NCBI GenBank assembly: GCA_024281055.1
Contig: JAMXLF010000082.1
Span: 1 to 41,190, forward strand
DNA: 41,190 bases
Origin: Geobacteraceae bacterium
GTDB lineage: Bacteria; Desulfobacterota; Desulfuromonadia; Geobacterales; Geobacteraceae
Direction: 5' to 3'
Positions 25,795-34,432 of the stretch are shown piece after piece. Each line of letters begins with the position of its first letter. Position 1 is the first letter of the stretch. Under the pieces are notes generated by a model. That model saw only the letters and a program-made list of their open reading frames with translations, was not told where the DNA came from and ran no database searches. Made by a program: the position numbers and the translations under genes.

Positions 25795-27417
25795 ATGAAG
25801 GCACTCATCGTGGACGACAACGCGGCGGACAGGAAGATCCTGCGCTATATCATGGAAATGCACGGCTTCGAGGCCATCGAGGCGGAGGACGGCGAGGCGG
25901 GGCTGGAAATGGCCCTGCGCCACCATCCGGCGCTCATCATTTCCGATGCCCTCATGCCGCGGATGGACGGTTTCCAATTCCTGCGCAGGATGAAGAGCGA
26001 TCCGGGACTCAGGGACATACCCTTTCTCTTCTACTCTTCGGTCTACACCGGCTACCGGGATGAGCAGCTCGCCATGGCGCTGGGAGCGGACGCCTTTGTC
26101 GTCAAGCCGAAAAGCCCCGACGTATTCTGGGCCGAAGTATACGCCGTCCTGACCAGAGAAGAGGGCCGGCGGGGGGCGATACGGCACGAACTCCTCGAAG
26201 AAGAGGAAACGTATGTGAAGGAATATACCCACATCGTTACGGCCAAGATCGAGGAGAAGGTTGCGGAACTGGAAAGGGCCAACGTGGAGATTCGCCAGAG
26301 GGCGCGGATTTACCGCAACCTCTACAACAGCATGCGGGACGCCATCATCGTCACCGACGTGGAACACGTGGTTATCGACGCCAACCAGCCCGCCCTGCGG
26401 GAGATCTTCGGTTACGAGGAGGGAGAGGTGCTCGGGAAGAACGAGAGTCTCTTCTATGCCGACGAGGATGGGTACGGGAGGATCGGTGCTTCCTTCCCCG
26501 AGCCGGGGGGATTTGCCACCTGTCTGCCGATGGAGGTATCCCTGTGGAAGCGGAACGGCGAGGTCTTCGACGGCGAAGTCTGCGCCATGAAACGGCTCGA
26601 TGAGGAAGAGGTGCCGTCGGGCAACATCGCCATCATGAGGGACATCTCAGCGCGCAAGAAGGCGGAGGAGGCGCTCAGGGCAAGTGAGGAGGAGCGCCTG
26701 CTGCTCCAGGCCGAATTCGCGTGTGCGGCCGAGGTGCAGACGAAGCTCCTGCCGCGCCGCTACCCCGAGCTTAAGGGTTTCGATATGGCCGCCCGCTGCC
26801 TGCCGGCCCACCAGGTGGGGGGCGATTTCTTCGACTGGCTGGAGGTTTCCCCCGGCATCGTCGCCCTCACCCTCGGCGACGTCATGGGGAACGGGCTGGG
26901 CGCTGCAATGCTCATGGCCACGGTGCGGGCGACGATCCACGCGGTTGCCCACCAGGTCCACCCGGCCCGGGCACTGCAACTCGCTGAGCGGGCACTCCGG
27001 GTCGACCTGGAGAACTCCGACCGCTTCGTGACTCTCTTCCACGCCCGCCTTGATACCGCCGCGCGCACCATGACCTTTGTCGACTGCGGCCACGGCTACG
27101 TCTTTCTGCGCCGCGCCGACGGGACCGTCGAAGAGCTCCTGCCGCGGGGGGTCCCCCTGGGAATACCGAGCGGAGACCGGTATTTGGAGGGGACGGTCAC
27201 GTTTGCACCGAGGGATGCCCTCGTCCTCTACAGCGACGGCCTCATCGACGCCCAGCCCGAGATATCCCTCGACAGACACAAACTGGCCGCGAGGATCGGC
27301 GAAGCGGCAAGCGCCGCGGACATGGTGGATATCATCACCTCCATACCGGCGCTGCAGGACACTCCTCCCGACGATCTGACAGTGCTGGTGGTGCGCTGCA
27401 AGGAGACTGCATCATGA
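25795..27417 (+). CDS. Receiver-PAS-PP2C (SpoIIE/RsbU-type) phosphatase
   Basis: This is a response regulator of 540 residues with a serine phosphatase output. The receiver (1-120) has acidic D7/D8 (LIVDDNAADRKIL), phospho-acceptor D51 (LIISDALMPRMDGF), and K in VVKPKSP. A coiled linker leads to a PAS domain (about 175-290, MRDAIIVTDVEHVVIDANQ). The PP2C/SpoIIE domain (about 315-540) shows AAEVQTKLLPRRYPE, CLPAHQVGGDFFDW, LTLGDVMGNGLGAAMLMATV and LVLYSDGLIDAQ, with the metal-binding Asp residues in place. It follows the kinase by 12 bases and probably receives its phosphate. Such proteins usually dephosphorylate an anti-sigma antagonist; no such partner is in the window. Confidence 0.92.
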   Translation: MKALIVDDNAADRKILRYIMEMHGFEAIEAEDGEAGLEMALRHHPALIISDALMPRMDGFQFLRRMKSDPGLRDIPFLFYSSVYTGYRDEQLAMALGADAFVVKPKSPDVFWAEVYAVLTREEGRRGAIRHELLEEEETYVKEYTHIVTAKIEEKVAELERANVEIRQRARIYRNLYNSMRDAIIVTDVEHVVIDANQPALREIFGYEEGEVLGKNESLFYADEDGYGRIGASFPEPGGFATCLPMEVSLWKRNGEVFDGEVCAMKRLDEEEVPSGNIAIMRDISARKKAEEALRASEEERLLLQAEFACAAEVQTKLLPRRYPELKGFDMAARCLPAHQVGGDFFDWLEVSPGIVALTLGDVMGNGLGAAMLMATVRATIHAVAHQVHPARALQLAERALRVDLENSDRFVTLFHARLDTAARTMTFVDCGHGYVFLRRADGTVEELLPRGVPLGIPSGDRYLEGTVTFAPRDALVLYSDGLIDAQPEISLDRHKLAARIGEAASAADMVDIITSIPALQDTPPDDLTVLVVRCKETAS

Positions 27418-27797
27418 AGAAAGTACTGGTGATCGAGGACAACCGTGAGAACCTGCGGCTCATCACGTACGTCTTGAAAAGAAGCGGCTACGAAGTGATC
27501 GCCACGGAAACTGGAGAGGAAGGCGTTGACCTCGCCGTGAAGGCCCGCCCGTTTTTTATCATCGTGGACATCAATCTGCCGGGGATAGACGGCACCGAGG
27601 TGACCCGGAGGATACGGAACTCGGGGGCAGGAGCCATTCCCATCGTCGCCATCACGTCTCACGCCATGGTGGGAGACCGGGAAAAGGCTATGGCTGCGGG
27701 GTGCAACGGCTACTTTGAAAAGCCGATCAACCCTCTCACGATCATGGAACGGATACACGCTGCCATCGGGGTGAAACGCGCAGACAGGCAGCCCTGA
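27414..27797 (+). CDS. Single-domain response regulator
   Basis: This is a stand-alone CheY/DivK-like receiver of 127 residues. The acidic pair is E8/D9 (VLVIEDNRENLRLI), the phospho-acceptor is D52 (IIVDINLPGIDG), the conserved Thr lies in IVAITSHAM, and the Lys in GYFEKPINP. No output domain is present, so it acts by protein contact or as a phosphate relay. It overlaps the PP2C gene by four bases (ATGA) and ends the three-gene signalling unit. Confidence 0.93.
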   Translation: MKKVLVIEDNRENLRLITYVLKRSGYEVIATETGEEGVDLAVKARPFFIIVDINLPGIDGTEVTRRIRNSGAGAIPIVAITSHAMVGDREKAMAAGCNGYFEKPINPLTIMERIHAAIGVKRADRQP

Positions 27798-27833
27798 AAG
27801 TTCCGGGACTCACGGGTCGCCACGTCAGCACCT

Positions 27834-28226
27834 TCAGAACCGGCGGATCGTGAGCGTCCCGCGATCGAGGCGCCGCTGCAGCCAGAGGCCGACAAACCGC
27901 TTGATGATGGCGCGGGTAAAGGGGATGAGGAAGAAGAGGCCGAGAAAATCGGTGAAGAAACCGGGGGTAACGAGGAGCACACCCCCCACGAGCACCATGG
28001 CGCCGTCGAGGAGCTCGGCGGCGGGGAGTCTCCCCTGAGCGAGCTCATTCTGGATGCGGCGCATGATCCCGAACCCCTGGTGCCGCACGAGCCACGCACC
28101 TACCATGCTGATGGCAAGGAGGAGGAGCACCGTCGGCACCGCGCCGATCAGGCTTCCCACCTTGATCAGCAGGTAGACCTCGATCACGGGGATGACGGCG
28201 AAGAGGATGAAGAGTCGGATCAGCAT
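27834..28226 (-). CDS. fxsA: FxsA-family membrane protein
   Basis: This 130-residue protein has three to four membrane helices. The family core is present: LFILFAVIPVIEVYLLIKVG, then HQGFGIMRRIQNELAQGRLP, and DGAMVLVGGVLLVTPGFFTD. FxsA was named for suppressing F-plasmid exclusion of phage T7; its normal role is unknown. The gene starts inside the last codons of the PIN toxin gene (7-base overlap), so here it is probably transcribed from the toxin-antitoxin promoter. Confidence 0.92.
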   Translation of the reverse strand: MLIRLFILFAVIPVIEVYLLIKVGSLIGAVPTVLLLLAISMVGAWLVRHQGFGIMRRIQNELAQGRLPAAELLDGAMVLVGGVLLVTPGFFTDFLGLFFLIPFTRAIIKRFVGLWLQRRLDRGTLTIRRF

Positions 28227-28651
28227 CGTTGCCCCCGTTGCAACACCACTTCCAGCGTCTCCCGCGGGCTCAGCACCCGCACTCCCTCCGCGCTTTTCCC
28301 GAACAGATGCCCGAAGTCCCTGCGATCGCCGGTGATCAGGATATCGGCGGCGCAGAGAACGGCGGCGGCCATGATCGGCGCGTCCTTCGGGGGAAGCGGC
28401 AGACCTTGCGCCCAGGCGACTTTTTCAGGCGGGGGTTCGGGGGCGACCGTCAGAAGGGGAAGGAGGCGTTCCAGCCGGGGAAGCTTTGCCTCCGCCTTCT
28501 TGGCGAGGTTTCTTCGCGCCTCGTCCAGTGCGAAGGCAGACGTGCAGAGGGAACAATAACCGGCCTCCGCAAGGTCGAAGAGCGACCGGGCTATCCCCTC
28601 GGGCGAATAGGCAGCGGTGAAGAGGATGTTCGCGTCGAGGAAGAGCCTCAT
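28220..28651 (-). CDS. PIN-domain toxin of a type II TA module
   Basis: This is a putative ribonuclease toxin of 143 residues with a PIN fold. Visible features are the N-terminal Asp (RLFLDANILFTAAY), acidic residues in the middle (ALDEARRNL), and the C-terminal KDAPIMAAAVLCAADILITGDRRDF that completes the acidic metal site. PIN toxins of this kind (VapC-like) cleave tRNA or rRNA. It overlaps the AbrB-type antitoxin gene by four bases (ATGA), the usual TA arrangement, and the downstream fxsA by seven. Confidence 0.85.
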   Translation of the reverse strand: MRLFLDANILFTAAYSPEGIARSLFDLAEAGYCSLCTSAFALDEARRNLAKKAEAKLPRLERLLPLLTVAPEPPPEKVAWAQGLPLPPKDAPIMAAAVLCAADILITGDRRDFGHLFGKSAEGVRVLSPRETLEVVLQRGQRC

Positions 28652-28905
28652 GCCGCCTTCTTCTTTTTGATGGCAGCCTTTATCCGCCTGGCTTCGTCGG
28701 GGGTCAGGCGGTCTTCCTCAAGAAATTCCTCGATCCGCGCGTCGCTGTAGATCTCGACCGGATACACCGCTGCCTGGCGAAGGACAATGGCGCCATCTTC
28801 GGTCGTTTCCACGAGAAGTGGGACTTCGCCGGAGATGCCGACCCGCTTGAGAACGGACTTGGGGATGGAAACCTGTCCTTTTTTTCCCAGTTTTACCATG
28901 TCCAT
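28648..28905 (-). CDS. AbrB/MazE-type antitoxin
   Basis: This is an 85-residue antitoxin. Residues 1-47 form a SpoVT/AbrB swapped-hairpin DNA-binding domain (MVKLGKKGQVSIPKSVLKRV, GAIVLRQAA). The C-terminal part (EEFLEEDRLTPDEARRIKAA) would wrap the toxin. It lies upstream of and overlaps the PIN toxin, and a 12-bp palindrome just before it is the likely autoregulatory operator. AGGAG precedes the start; the ATG two codons downstream is also possible. Confidence 0.85.
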   Translation of the reverse strand: MDMVKLGKKGQVSIPKSVLKRVGISGEVPLLVETTEDGAIVLRQAAVYPVEIYSDARIEEFLEEDRLTPDEARRIKAAIKKKKAA

Positions 28906-28925
28906 GTGGACACTCCTTCCAAATT

Positions 28926-28977
28926 CCGGCTAGCCGGATTATGAGTTTATGGTACTTCACGAAAGCGGTCCCGTCAA
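28926..28977 (-). promoter_or_regulatory. TA promoter with palindromic operator
   Basis: On the minus strand, TTGACG (28977-28972) and TACCAT (28954-28949) are 17 bases apart. The perfect palindrome CCGGCTAGCCGG (28926-28937) lies between the transcription start and the antitoxin start codon, a fitting operator for the AbrB-type antitoxin. Confidence 0.55.
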
Positions 28978-29090
28978 GCTTTCTCCTCAGTCAACCGCGG
29001 CATCGTCGCGTCTCTCGGCTGTGCCAGCAGATAATCTAAATCCTCCCGGCTGATCCCGGCCGCGTCCGCTGAAGAGGCATCATCGAGCAG
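28974..29090 (-). pseudogene. Possible 3' remnant of an unknown gene
   Basis: Between the lspA terminator and the TA promoter the minus strand stays open for about 39 codons with coding-like composition (DDASSADAAGISREDLDYLL, then AQPRDATMPRLTEEKA) and ends in TGA at 28976-28974. No ATG, GTG or TTG start is in frame upstream within the gap except the internal ATG of MPRLTEEKA. It may be the tail of a gene cut off when the TA module arrived. It is not recognised, and chance cannot be excluded. Confidence 0.3.
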
Positions 29091-29117
29091 TAATGGGAGC
29101 CCGCCTGAAGAAACGAC

Positions 29118-29140
29118 AAAGCCCGCACAAAGCGGGCTTT
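29118..29140 (-). terminator. Hairpin after lspA
   Basis: AAAGCCCGC (29118-29126) pairs with GCGGGCTTT (29132-29140) around a 5-base loop, 38 bases after the lspA stop. T runs are short on both sides. Confidence 0.55.
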
Positions 29141-29178
29141 TCGCATTCTGATGACTTAGACAACCGTGCTGCAGGAGA

Positions 29179-29664
29179 CTATTTCCCCTTCTGCCTGCGC
29201 TCCTCGATGATCATGTCGATGGCCAGGAACGCTACGCCGACGCAGATGGCCGAGTCGGCCACGTTGAAGGCGGGCCAGTGGTGCTCGTACCAGTGGGCAT
29301 CGAGAAAGTCGATTACTTCGCCGAGCCGGACCCGGTCGATGAGATTTCCCAGCGCTCCGGAGAAGATGAGGGCCAGCGCTACCACCGTGAACCGCTGGTC
29401 GTCGCGCAGTTTGTGGAACACCACGAGGATCACGGCCGCCGCAACCAGGGAGATGAGGATGAAGAAGGGGAGGCGGTAGCTGAAGTTGGCGAGGAAACTG
29501 AAGGCCGCCCCCTTGTTGCGGAGATAGGTGATGTTGAAGAAGTTCTGCACGACGGTCACGGAGGTGTGGAGGTCCATGGTCCGGTCGATGTAGAGCTTCG
29601 TCGCCTGGTCGAGGAGAAGGACGATGGTGGAGACCGCGAGGAGTATGAGGTATTTCGGTTTCAT
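29179..29664 (-). CDS. lspA: Lipoprotein signal peptidase LspA
   Basis: This aspartic peptidase removes signal peptides from prolipoproteins in the inner membrane. The ATG at 29664 (161 aa) is preferred over GTG 29694, which would lie inside ileS; AGGAA precedes the ATG. Four membrane helices are seen. Catalytic Asp residues are D119 (GEVIDFLDAHW) and D137 (FNVADSAICVG), with the conserved SGALGNLIDRV. It lies eight bases after ileS, the common ileS-lspA pair. Substrates in this window include Pal and the CpoB-like lipoprotein. Confidence 0.96.
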   Translation of the reverse strand: MKPKYLILLAVSTIVLLLDQATKLYIDRTMDLHTSVTVVQNFFNITYLRNKGAAFSFLANFSYRLPFFILISLVAAAVILVVFHKLRDDQRFTVVALALIFSGALGNLIDRVRLGEVIDFLDAHWYEHHWPAFNVADSAICVGVAFLAIDMIIEERRQKGK

Positions 29665-29672
29665 GTCCGTTC

Positions 29673-32447
29673 CTACTTCACCGCTGCGAGGCACTTGGGG
29701 CAGATGGTCGGATGCTCGCTATCCTTCCCGATCTCCTCGTCGTAGCACCAGCAGCGCTCGCACTTCGCTCCGGGCGCCGCGGTCACCCGGATGGCGAGCC
29801 CGTCGATCCCCTCAGCCGCGTAGCTCTCGCCGGCAATCTCCTCCACCAGCTCCACCTTTGAGACGATGAAGACGCTCTTCAGCTCGGCGGCATACTCGCG
29901 CAGGAATGCGAGAAGCTCGGCCGGCGCCGCGATGGCGACGGCGGCGTCCAGGGAGTGGCCGATGACCTTGGCGACCCGGGCCTGCTCCAGGGCCTTGGAG
30001 ACCTCGCCCCGTACCTTGATGATCCGCTCCCAGCGCTCCACGAGGGTATCGTCCTTCCACTCCGGATGTGGCTCGGGGAAGGCGGCGACATGGACGCTCG
30101 CCTCGCGCTCGCCGGGGATGAACTCCCAGACCTCGTCGGCGGTGAAGGAGAGGACCGGGGCGACGAGGCGCACCAGGGTGTCGAGGATGCGGTACATGAC
30201 GGTCTGGGCGCTCCTGCGCTCCAGGGAGTCCTTCCGGCTCGTGTAGACCCGGTCCTTGAGGATATCGAGGTAGAAGGCGCTCATTTCCACGGTGCAGAAG
30301 CCGTTCACTGCGTGGTAGAGAACGTGGAACTCGTACTCGTCGTACGCCTTCAGTACCTTCTCCGTGAGGGCTTCCAGCTGGTGGAGGGCCCAGCGGTCAA
30401 GCTCCGGCATCTGCTCGAAGGGGATGCAGTCGGCGGCCGGGTCGAAATCATTGATATTGCCGAGGATGTAGCGCCAGGTGTTGCGGATACGGCGGTACGC
30501 CTCGGCGAGCCGCGTGAGGATTTCCGGGGAGATGCGGATATCGTCCCGGTAATCCTGGGCCGCTACCCAGAGGCGGAGGATCTCGGCGCCGAACTTCTTG
30601 ATCACCTCTTCCGGCGCCACGACGTTTCCCACCGACTTGCTCATCTTCCGCCCCTGTCCGTCGACGACGAAGCCGTGGGTGAGGACGGTCCGGTAGGGGG
30701 CGCGGCCGCGCGTACCGACACTCTCCAGGAGCGAGGAGTGGAACCAGCCACGGTGCTGGTCGCTTCCCTCCAGGTACATGTCCGCCGGGGAGGAGAGCTG
30801 CGGGTGCGGCTCAAGCACCGCCGCGTGGGAGACGCCCGAGTCAAACCAGACGTCGAGGATATCCATCTCCTTGGTGAAGGATGTGGCGCCACACGTGGGA
30901 CATTTCGTTCCAGGGGGCAGGAGCCGTTCCGCTTCCCAGTCGAACCAGACGTCGGCGCTCTCCTTCTTGAAGATCTCGGCAACGAACTCCATGGTCGGGC
31001 CGTCGGCCAGGTACTCGCCACAGGAGGTGCAGGAGAAGGCGGTGATCGGTACCCCCCAGGAGCGCTGGCGGGAGATGCACCAGTCGGGGCGGTTCTCGAT
31101 CATGCCGTAGATCCGCTCCCGCCCCCACTTGGGGACCCAGTCGACGTGGTTGATGGCGTCCAGCGCCTGCTGGCGCAGCTCGTTCGCCGCCATGGAGATG
31201 AACCACTGCTCGGTGGCACGGAAGATGATCGGCTTCTTGCAGCGCCAGCAGTGGGGATAGGAGTGGGTTACCTCACCGGCGCCCACCAGGGCGCCCACCT
31301 CCCGGAGCTTCTCGATGACGTGGGGGTTGGCGGCAAAGACGAACTCGCCGCCGAAGAACTCCAGGTTGCCGATGAACTTGCCGTGGTTATCCACCGGGTT
31401 GTAGATGTCGAGGCCGAACTTGAGCCCCATCTCGTAGTCGTCCTGGCCGTGCCCCGGGGCGGTATGGACGCAGCCGGTGCCCGCTTCGAGTGTCACGTGC
31501 TCACCCAGGAGGATGATGGACTCCCGGTCGTAGAGGGGGTGCTTGCAGCGCTTGTGGTCGAGGACCGTGGCCGGGAAGGTGGCGAGCACCGTTCCCTCCA
31601 GCTTGTTGGCGGCAAGGAAGCTGTCCTTCAGCCCCTCGGCGACAATCAGCACCTCGTCTCCCACCGCCACTGCAGCGTACGTGAAGTCGGGGTGGAGCGA
31701 GATCGCCAGGTTGGCCGGGATCGTCCAGGGGGTGGTGGTCCAGATCACCACGGAGACCTTCCGGCCGGCGAGCGCCGGCACGGCGGCAGATATGTCATCG
31801 ATCAGCGGGAATTTCACATAGATGGAGGGGGATTTGTGGTCGGCGTACTCGACCTCCGCCTCGGCCAGGGCGGTGACGCAGGAGGAGCACCAGTGGACCG
31901 GTTTCTTCCCCCGGTACAGCCCGCCGTTCCCGGCGAACTTCGCGAGCTCCGCCGCGGTGATCCCCTCGTATTCGTAGTTCATGGTGAGGTAGGGGGTTTC
32001 CCAGTCCCCCAGCACCCCGAGCCGCTTGAACTCGTCACGCTGGATGCCGATGAACTTCGCCGCATACTCCCGGCACTGCTTGCGCATCTCCAGCTTGGAG
32101 ATCTCGTGCTTCTTGCTCCCCAGGTTCTTCTCCACCTGCAGCTCGATGGGGAGACCGTGGCAGTCCCATCCCGGCACGTAAGGTGCATCGAAGCCGCTCA
32201 TCCGCTTCCCCTTCAGGATGATGTCCTTGAGGATCTTGTTGAGGGCGTGGCCGATGTGGATGTGGCCGTTGGCGTACGGCGGGCCGTCGTGGAGGATGTA
32301 TTTCGGTTTGCCCCGGCCGGCTTCCTCGATCTTCCCGTAGAGCCCCGATTTTTCCCAGCCGGCGAGGATTTCCAGCTCCTTCTGGGTCAGGTTGGCCTTC
32401 ATGGGGAATGCCGTTACCGGCAGATTGAGGGTGTCTTTGTAATCCAT
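29673..32447 (-). CDS. ileS: Isoleucyl-tRNA synthetase
   Basis: This is a class I aminoacyl-tRNA synthetase of 924 residues. The HIGH motif is at 64-67 (PYANGHIHIGHALN) and KMSKS is near residue 600 (GRKMSKSVGN). The editing domain (about 190-390, VVIWTTTPWTIPANLAIS) and a C-terminal zinc finger (CERCWCYDEEIG, CPKC) are present, as in the bacterial, mupirocin-sensitive type. GGAGG precedes the ATG. It is divergent from kup and cotranscribed with lspA. I saw no T-box leader in the short upstream region. Confidence 0.98.
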   Translation of the reverse strand: MDYKDTLNLPVTAFPMKANLTQKELEILAGWEKSGLYGKIEEAGRGKPKYILHDGPPYANGHIHIGHALNKILKDIILKGKRMSGFDAPYVPGWDCHGLPIELQVEKNLGSKKHEISKLEMRKQCREYAAKFIGIQRDEFKRLGVLGDWETPYLTMNYEYEGITAAELAKFAGNGGLYRGKKPVHWCSSCVTALAEAEVEYADHKSPSIYVKFPLIDDISAAVPALAGRKVSVVIWTTTPWTIPANLAISLHPDFTYAAVAVGDEVLIVAEGLKDSFLAANKLEGTVLATFPATVLDHKRCKHPLYDRESIILLGEHVTLEAGTGCVHTAPGHGQDDYEMGLKFGLDIYNPVDNHGKFIGNLEFFGGEFVFAANPHVIEKLREVGALVGAGEVTHSYPHCWRCKKPIIFRATEQWFISMAANELRQQALDAINHVDWVPKWGRERIYGMIENRPDWCISRQRSWGVPITAFSCTSCGEYLADGPTMEFVAEIFKKESADVWFDWEAERLLPPGTKCPTCGATSFTKEMDILDVWFDSGVSHAAVLEPHPQLSSPADMYLEGSDQHRGWFHSSLLESVGTRGRAPYRTVLTHGFVVDGQGRKMSKSVGNVVAPEEVIKKFGAEILRLWVAAQDYRDDIRISPEILTRLAEAYRRIRNTWRYILGNINDFDPAADCIPFEQMPELDRWALHQLEALTEKVLKAYDEYEFHVLYHAVNGFCTVEMSAFYLDILKDRVYTSRKDSLERRSAQTVMYRILDTLVRLVAPVLSFTADEVWEFIPGEREASVHVAAFPEPHPEWKDDTLVERWERIIKVRGEVSKALEQARVAKVIGHSLDAAVAIAAPAELLAFLREYAAELKSVFIVSKVELVEEIAGESYAAEGIDGLAIRVTAAPGAKCERCWCYDEEIGKDSEHPTICPKCLAAVK

Positions 32448-32491
32448 GGATCGCCTCCGCGGGTGCGCCGATTTCTGTCAATAAACATCTT

Positions 32492-32520
32492 AAATTACTG
32501 GGAAGCGGTTGAAAAGTCAA
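32492..32520 (-). promoter_or_regulatory. Possible promoter of ileS-lspA
   Basis: On the minus strand, TTGACT (32520-32515) and TAATTT (32497-32492) are separated by 17 bases, 45 bases before the ileS start. Confidence 0.45.
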
Positions 32521-32540
32521 GGAGGAAACAGGGATTGGAG

Positions 32541-32569
32541 TTGTCACGGCGGGCGCGAAATGCTATAAC
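32541..32569 (+). promoter_or_regulatory. Promoter of kup
   Basis: TTGTCA (32541-32546) and TATAAC (32564-32569) are separated by 17 bases, 31 bases before the kup ATG. Each box matches the consensus at five of six positions. Confidence 0.6.
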
Positions 32570-32599
32570 TACGTGGTTCATTAACGGACGGGAGCTGCT

Positions 32600-34420
32600 A
32601 TGAAAACCGGCAGAGGTGATTCATATTTCGGCGGGATCATCAAGTCGATGGGGCTGGTCTTTGGCGACATCGGCACGAGCCCGATCTATACCCTGACGGT
32701 GATCTTTGCCCTGACGAAACCTACCGAGGCGAACGTCTTCGGCATTCTTTCTCTGGTGGTCTGGACTCTGCTCATCCTCGTGACCGTCGAGTACGCCTGG
32801 CTCGCCATGAGCCTCGGGCGCAAGGGGGAGGGGGGGACGATCGTCCTCAAGGAGATCCTCGTCCGCATGCTGAAGTCGGGTCGCCGGGTCGCCTTCGTCG
32901 GCTTCCTCTCCTTTGTCGGGGTGTCGCTCCTCCTGGGCGACGGCGTGATCACCCCCGCCATCAGTATCCTCTCGGCGGTGGAAGGGATGGTGCTCATTCC
33001 CGGCCTGGAAGGGACCAGCCAGGGTGTGCTTATCCTGATCGCCGCCCTGATTGCCGTCAGCCTCTTCGTCTTCCAGTTCAAGGGGACCGACAAGGTGGCG
33101 GGCGCCTTCGGCCCCCTCATGGTCATCTGGTTTGCCGCCCTCACGCTCTCCGGCCTCATCGCCATCGCCGGTTGCCCGCGGATCGTCGCGGCGGTCAGCC
33201 CTCACTACGCCGTCAGGTTCTTCATGGACAACGGGATGGCCGCCTTCTTCGTCCTCTCGGAGGTCATCCTCTGCGCCACCGGCGGCGAGGCCCTCTACGC
33301 CGACATGGGGCACCTGGGCCGGCGGCCGATCGTCCGGGCCTGGTACTTCGTCTTCTGCGCTTTGGTGATCAACTACCTGGGACAGGGGGCGTTCGCCCTC
33401 CAGCACCCCGATACCAAGAACGTCCTCTTCGAGATGGTGCAGGGGCAATCGCGGCTCCTCTACATCCCGTTCCTCGTCCTCACCATCATCGCCACGGTCA
33501 TCGCCTCCCAGGCCCTCATCAGCGGGGTCTTCTCCATCGTCTACCAGGGGATCACCACCCGGATCATGCCCCTCATGAAGGTGGACTACACCTCCAGCCA
33601 CCTCAAGTCCCAGATCTACATCGGCTCGGTCAACTGGTTCCTCATGGGGCTCGTTATCTTCATCATGCTCATCTTCCGCAAGTCGGAGAACCTGGCCGCG
33701 GCCTACGGCCTTGCGGTCACCGGCACCATGACCATCACCGGCATCATGATGACCATGATCTTTGCCCGCACCACCAAGAAGTGGAAGGTGCCCATCGCGC
33801 TCTTCGTCACCCTGGTGGATGCCGTCTTTCTCGTCTCCAACCTCAACAAGCTTCCCCACGGCGGCTACTGGTCGATCATCCTCGCCGCCGTCCCCTTTGT
33901 CACCATCCTCGTCTGGACCCGGGGCCAGCGCGCCCTCTACCGGGCACTGAAGCCCCTCGACCTGGAGACGTTCCTCCTCTCCTACGAACAGATCTATGCC
34001 AAGGGGAAAAACATTCCCGGCACCGGCCTCTTCTTCACCCGGGAAGCACCGGTCGTACCCCCCTACGTCATCCACTGCATCATCCGGAGCAACATCATCT
34101 ACGAGCGTAACGTCTTCATCTCCATCATCCGGACCGACGAGCCGTTCGGCCTCAAGAGCCACCTGACAACGGGACTCGGCCCGGGGCTCGATGCCTTCGA
34201 GATCCGGGCGGGCTACATGGAGGTGATAGAGATAGAGAAGCTCCTGAAGAAGCACGACATCCAGGAGAAGGTCATCTTCTACGGTATCGAGGATATCGCC
34301 ACCACTAATCCCGCCTGGAAGGTCTTCTCGGCGATCAAGAAGCTCACCCCCAACTTCGTTCAGTTCAACAAGCTCCCGGCGAGCAAGCTCCAGGGTGTGG
34401 TGACGCGGGTCGAGATGTAA
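32600..34420 (+). CDS. kup: KUP/HAK/KT-type potassium transporter
   Basis: This low-affinity K+ uptake carrier has 606 residues. The family N-terminus is clear (LVFGDIGTSPIYTLTVIF), followed by twelve membrane helices (for example LLLGDGVITPAISILSAVEG) and a cytoplasmic C-terminal domain of about 150 residues (FIRTDEP-like ISIIRTDEPFG, GYMEVIEIEKLL). GGGAG precedes the ATG. It is transcribed alone, divergent from ileS, and ends 12 bases from the convergent methyltransferase-like gene. Confidence 0.96.
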   Translation: MKTGRGDSYFGGIIKSMGLVFGDIGTSPIYTLTVIFALTKPTEANVFGILSLVVWTLLILVTVEYAWLAMSLGRKGEGGTIVLKEILVRMLKSGRRVAFVGFLSFVGVSLLLGDGVITPAISILSAVEGMVLIPGLEGTSQGVLILIAALIAVSLFVFQFKGTDKVAGAFGPLMVIWFAALTLSGLIAIAGCPRIVAAVSPHYAVRFFMDNGMAAFFVLSEVILCATGGEALYADMGHLGRRPIVRAWYFVFCALVINYLGQGAFALQHPDTKNVLFEMVQGQSRLLYIPFLVLTIIATVIASQALISGVFSIVYQGITTRIMPLMKVDYTSSHLKSQIYIGSVNWFLMGLVIFIMLIFRKSENLAAAYGLAVTGTMTITGIMMTMIFARTTKKWKVPIALFVTLVDAVFLVSNLNKLPHGGYWSIILAAVPFVTILVWTRGQRALYRALKPLDLETFLLSYEQIYAKGKNIPGTGLFFTREAPVVPPYVIHCIIRSNIIYERNVFISIIRTDEPFGLKSHLTTGLGPGLDAFEIRAGYMEVIEIEKLLKKHDIQEKVIFYGIEDIATTNPAWKVFSAIKKLTPNFVQFNKLPASKLQGVVTRVEM

Positions 34421-34432
34421 GGGAGCGGCGGA

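Noticed and set aside
32448-32599. T-box riboswitch upstream of ileS
   Set aside because: The gap is too short and shared with the kup promoter. No T-box sequence or terminator-antiterminator pair is visible.
29955-32603. An 882-codon open frame on the plus strand opposite ileS
   Set aside because: It is a mirror of ileS in high-GC DNA. It shows the His/Asp/Val/Gly-rich composition of a shadow frame and no domain, while ileS has all family motifs.
32621-34255. A 544-codon open frame opposite kup
   Set aside because: It is a low-complexity Asp/Glu/Gly/His-rich shadow of a membrane-protein gene. The kup reading frame is unambiguous.
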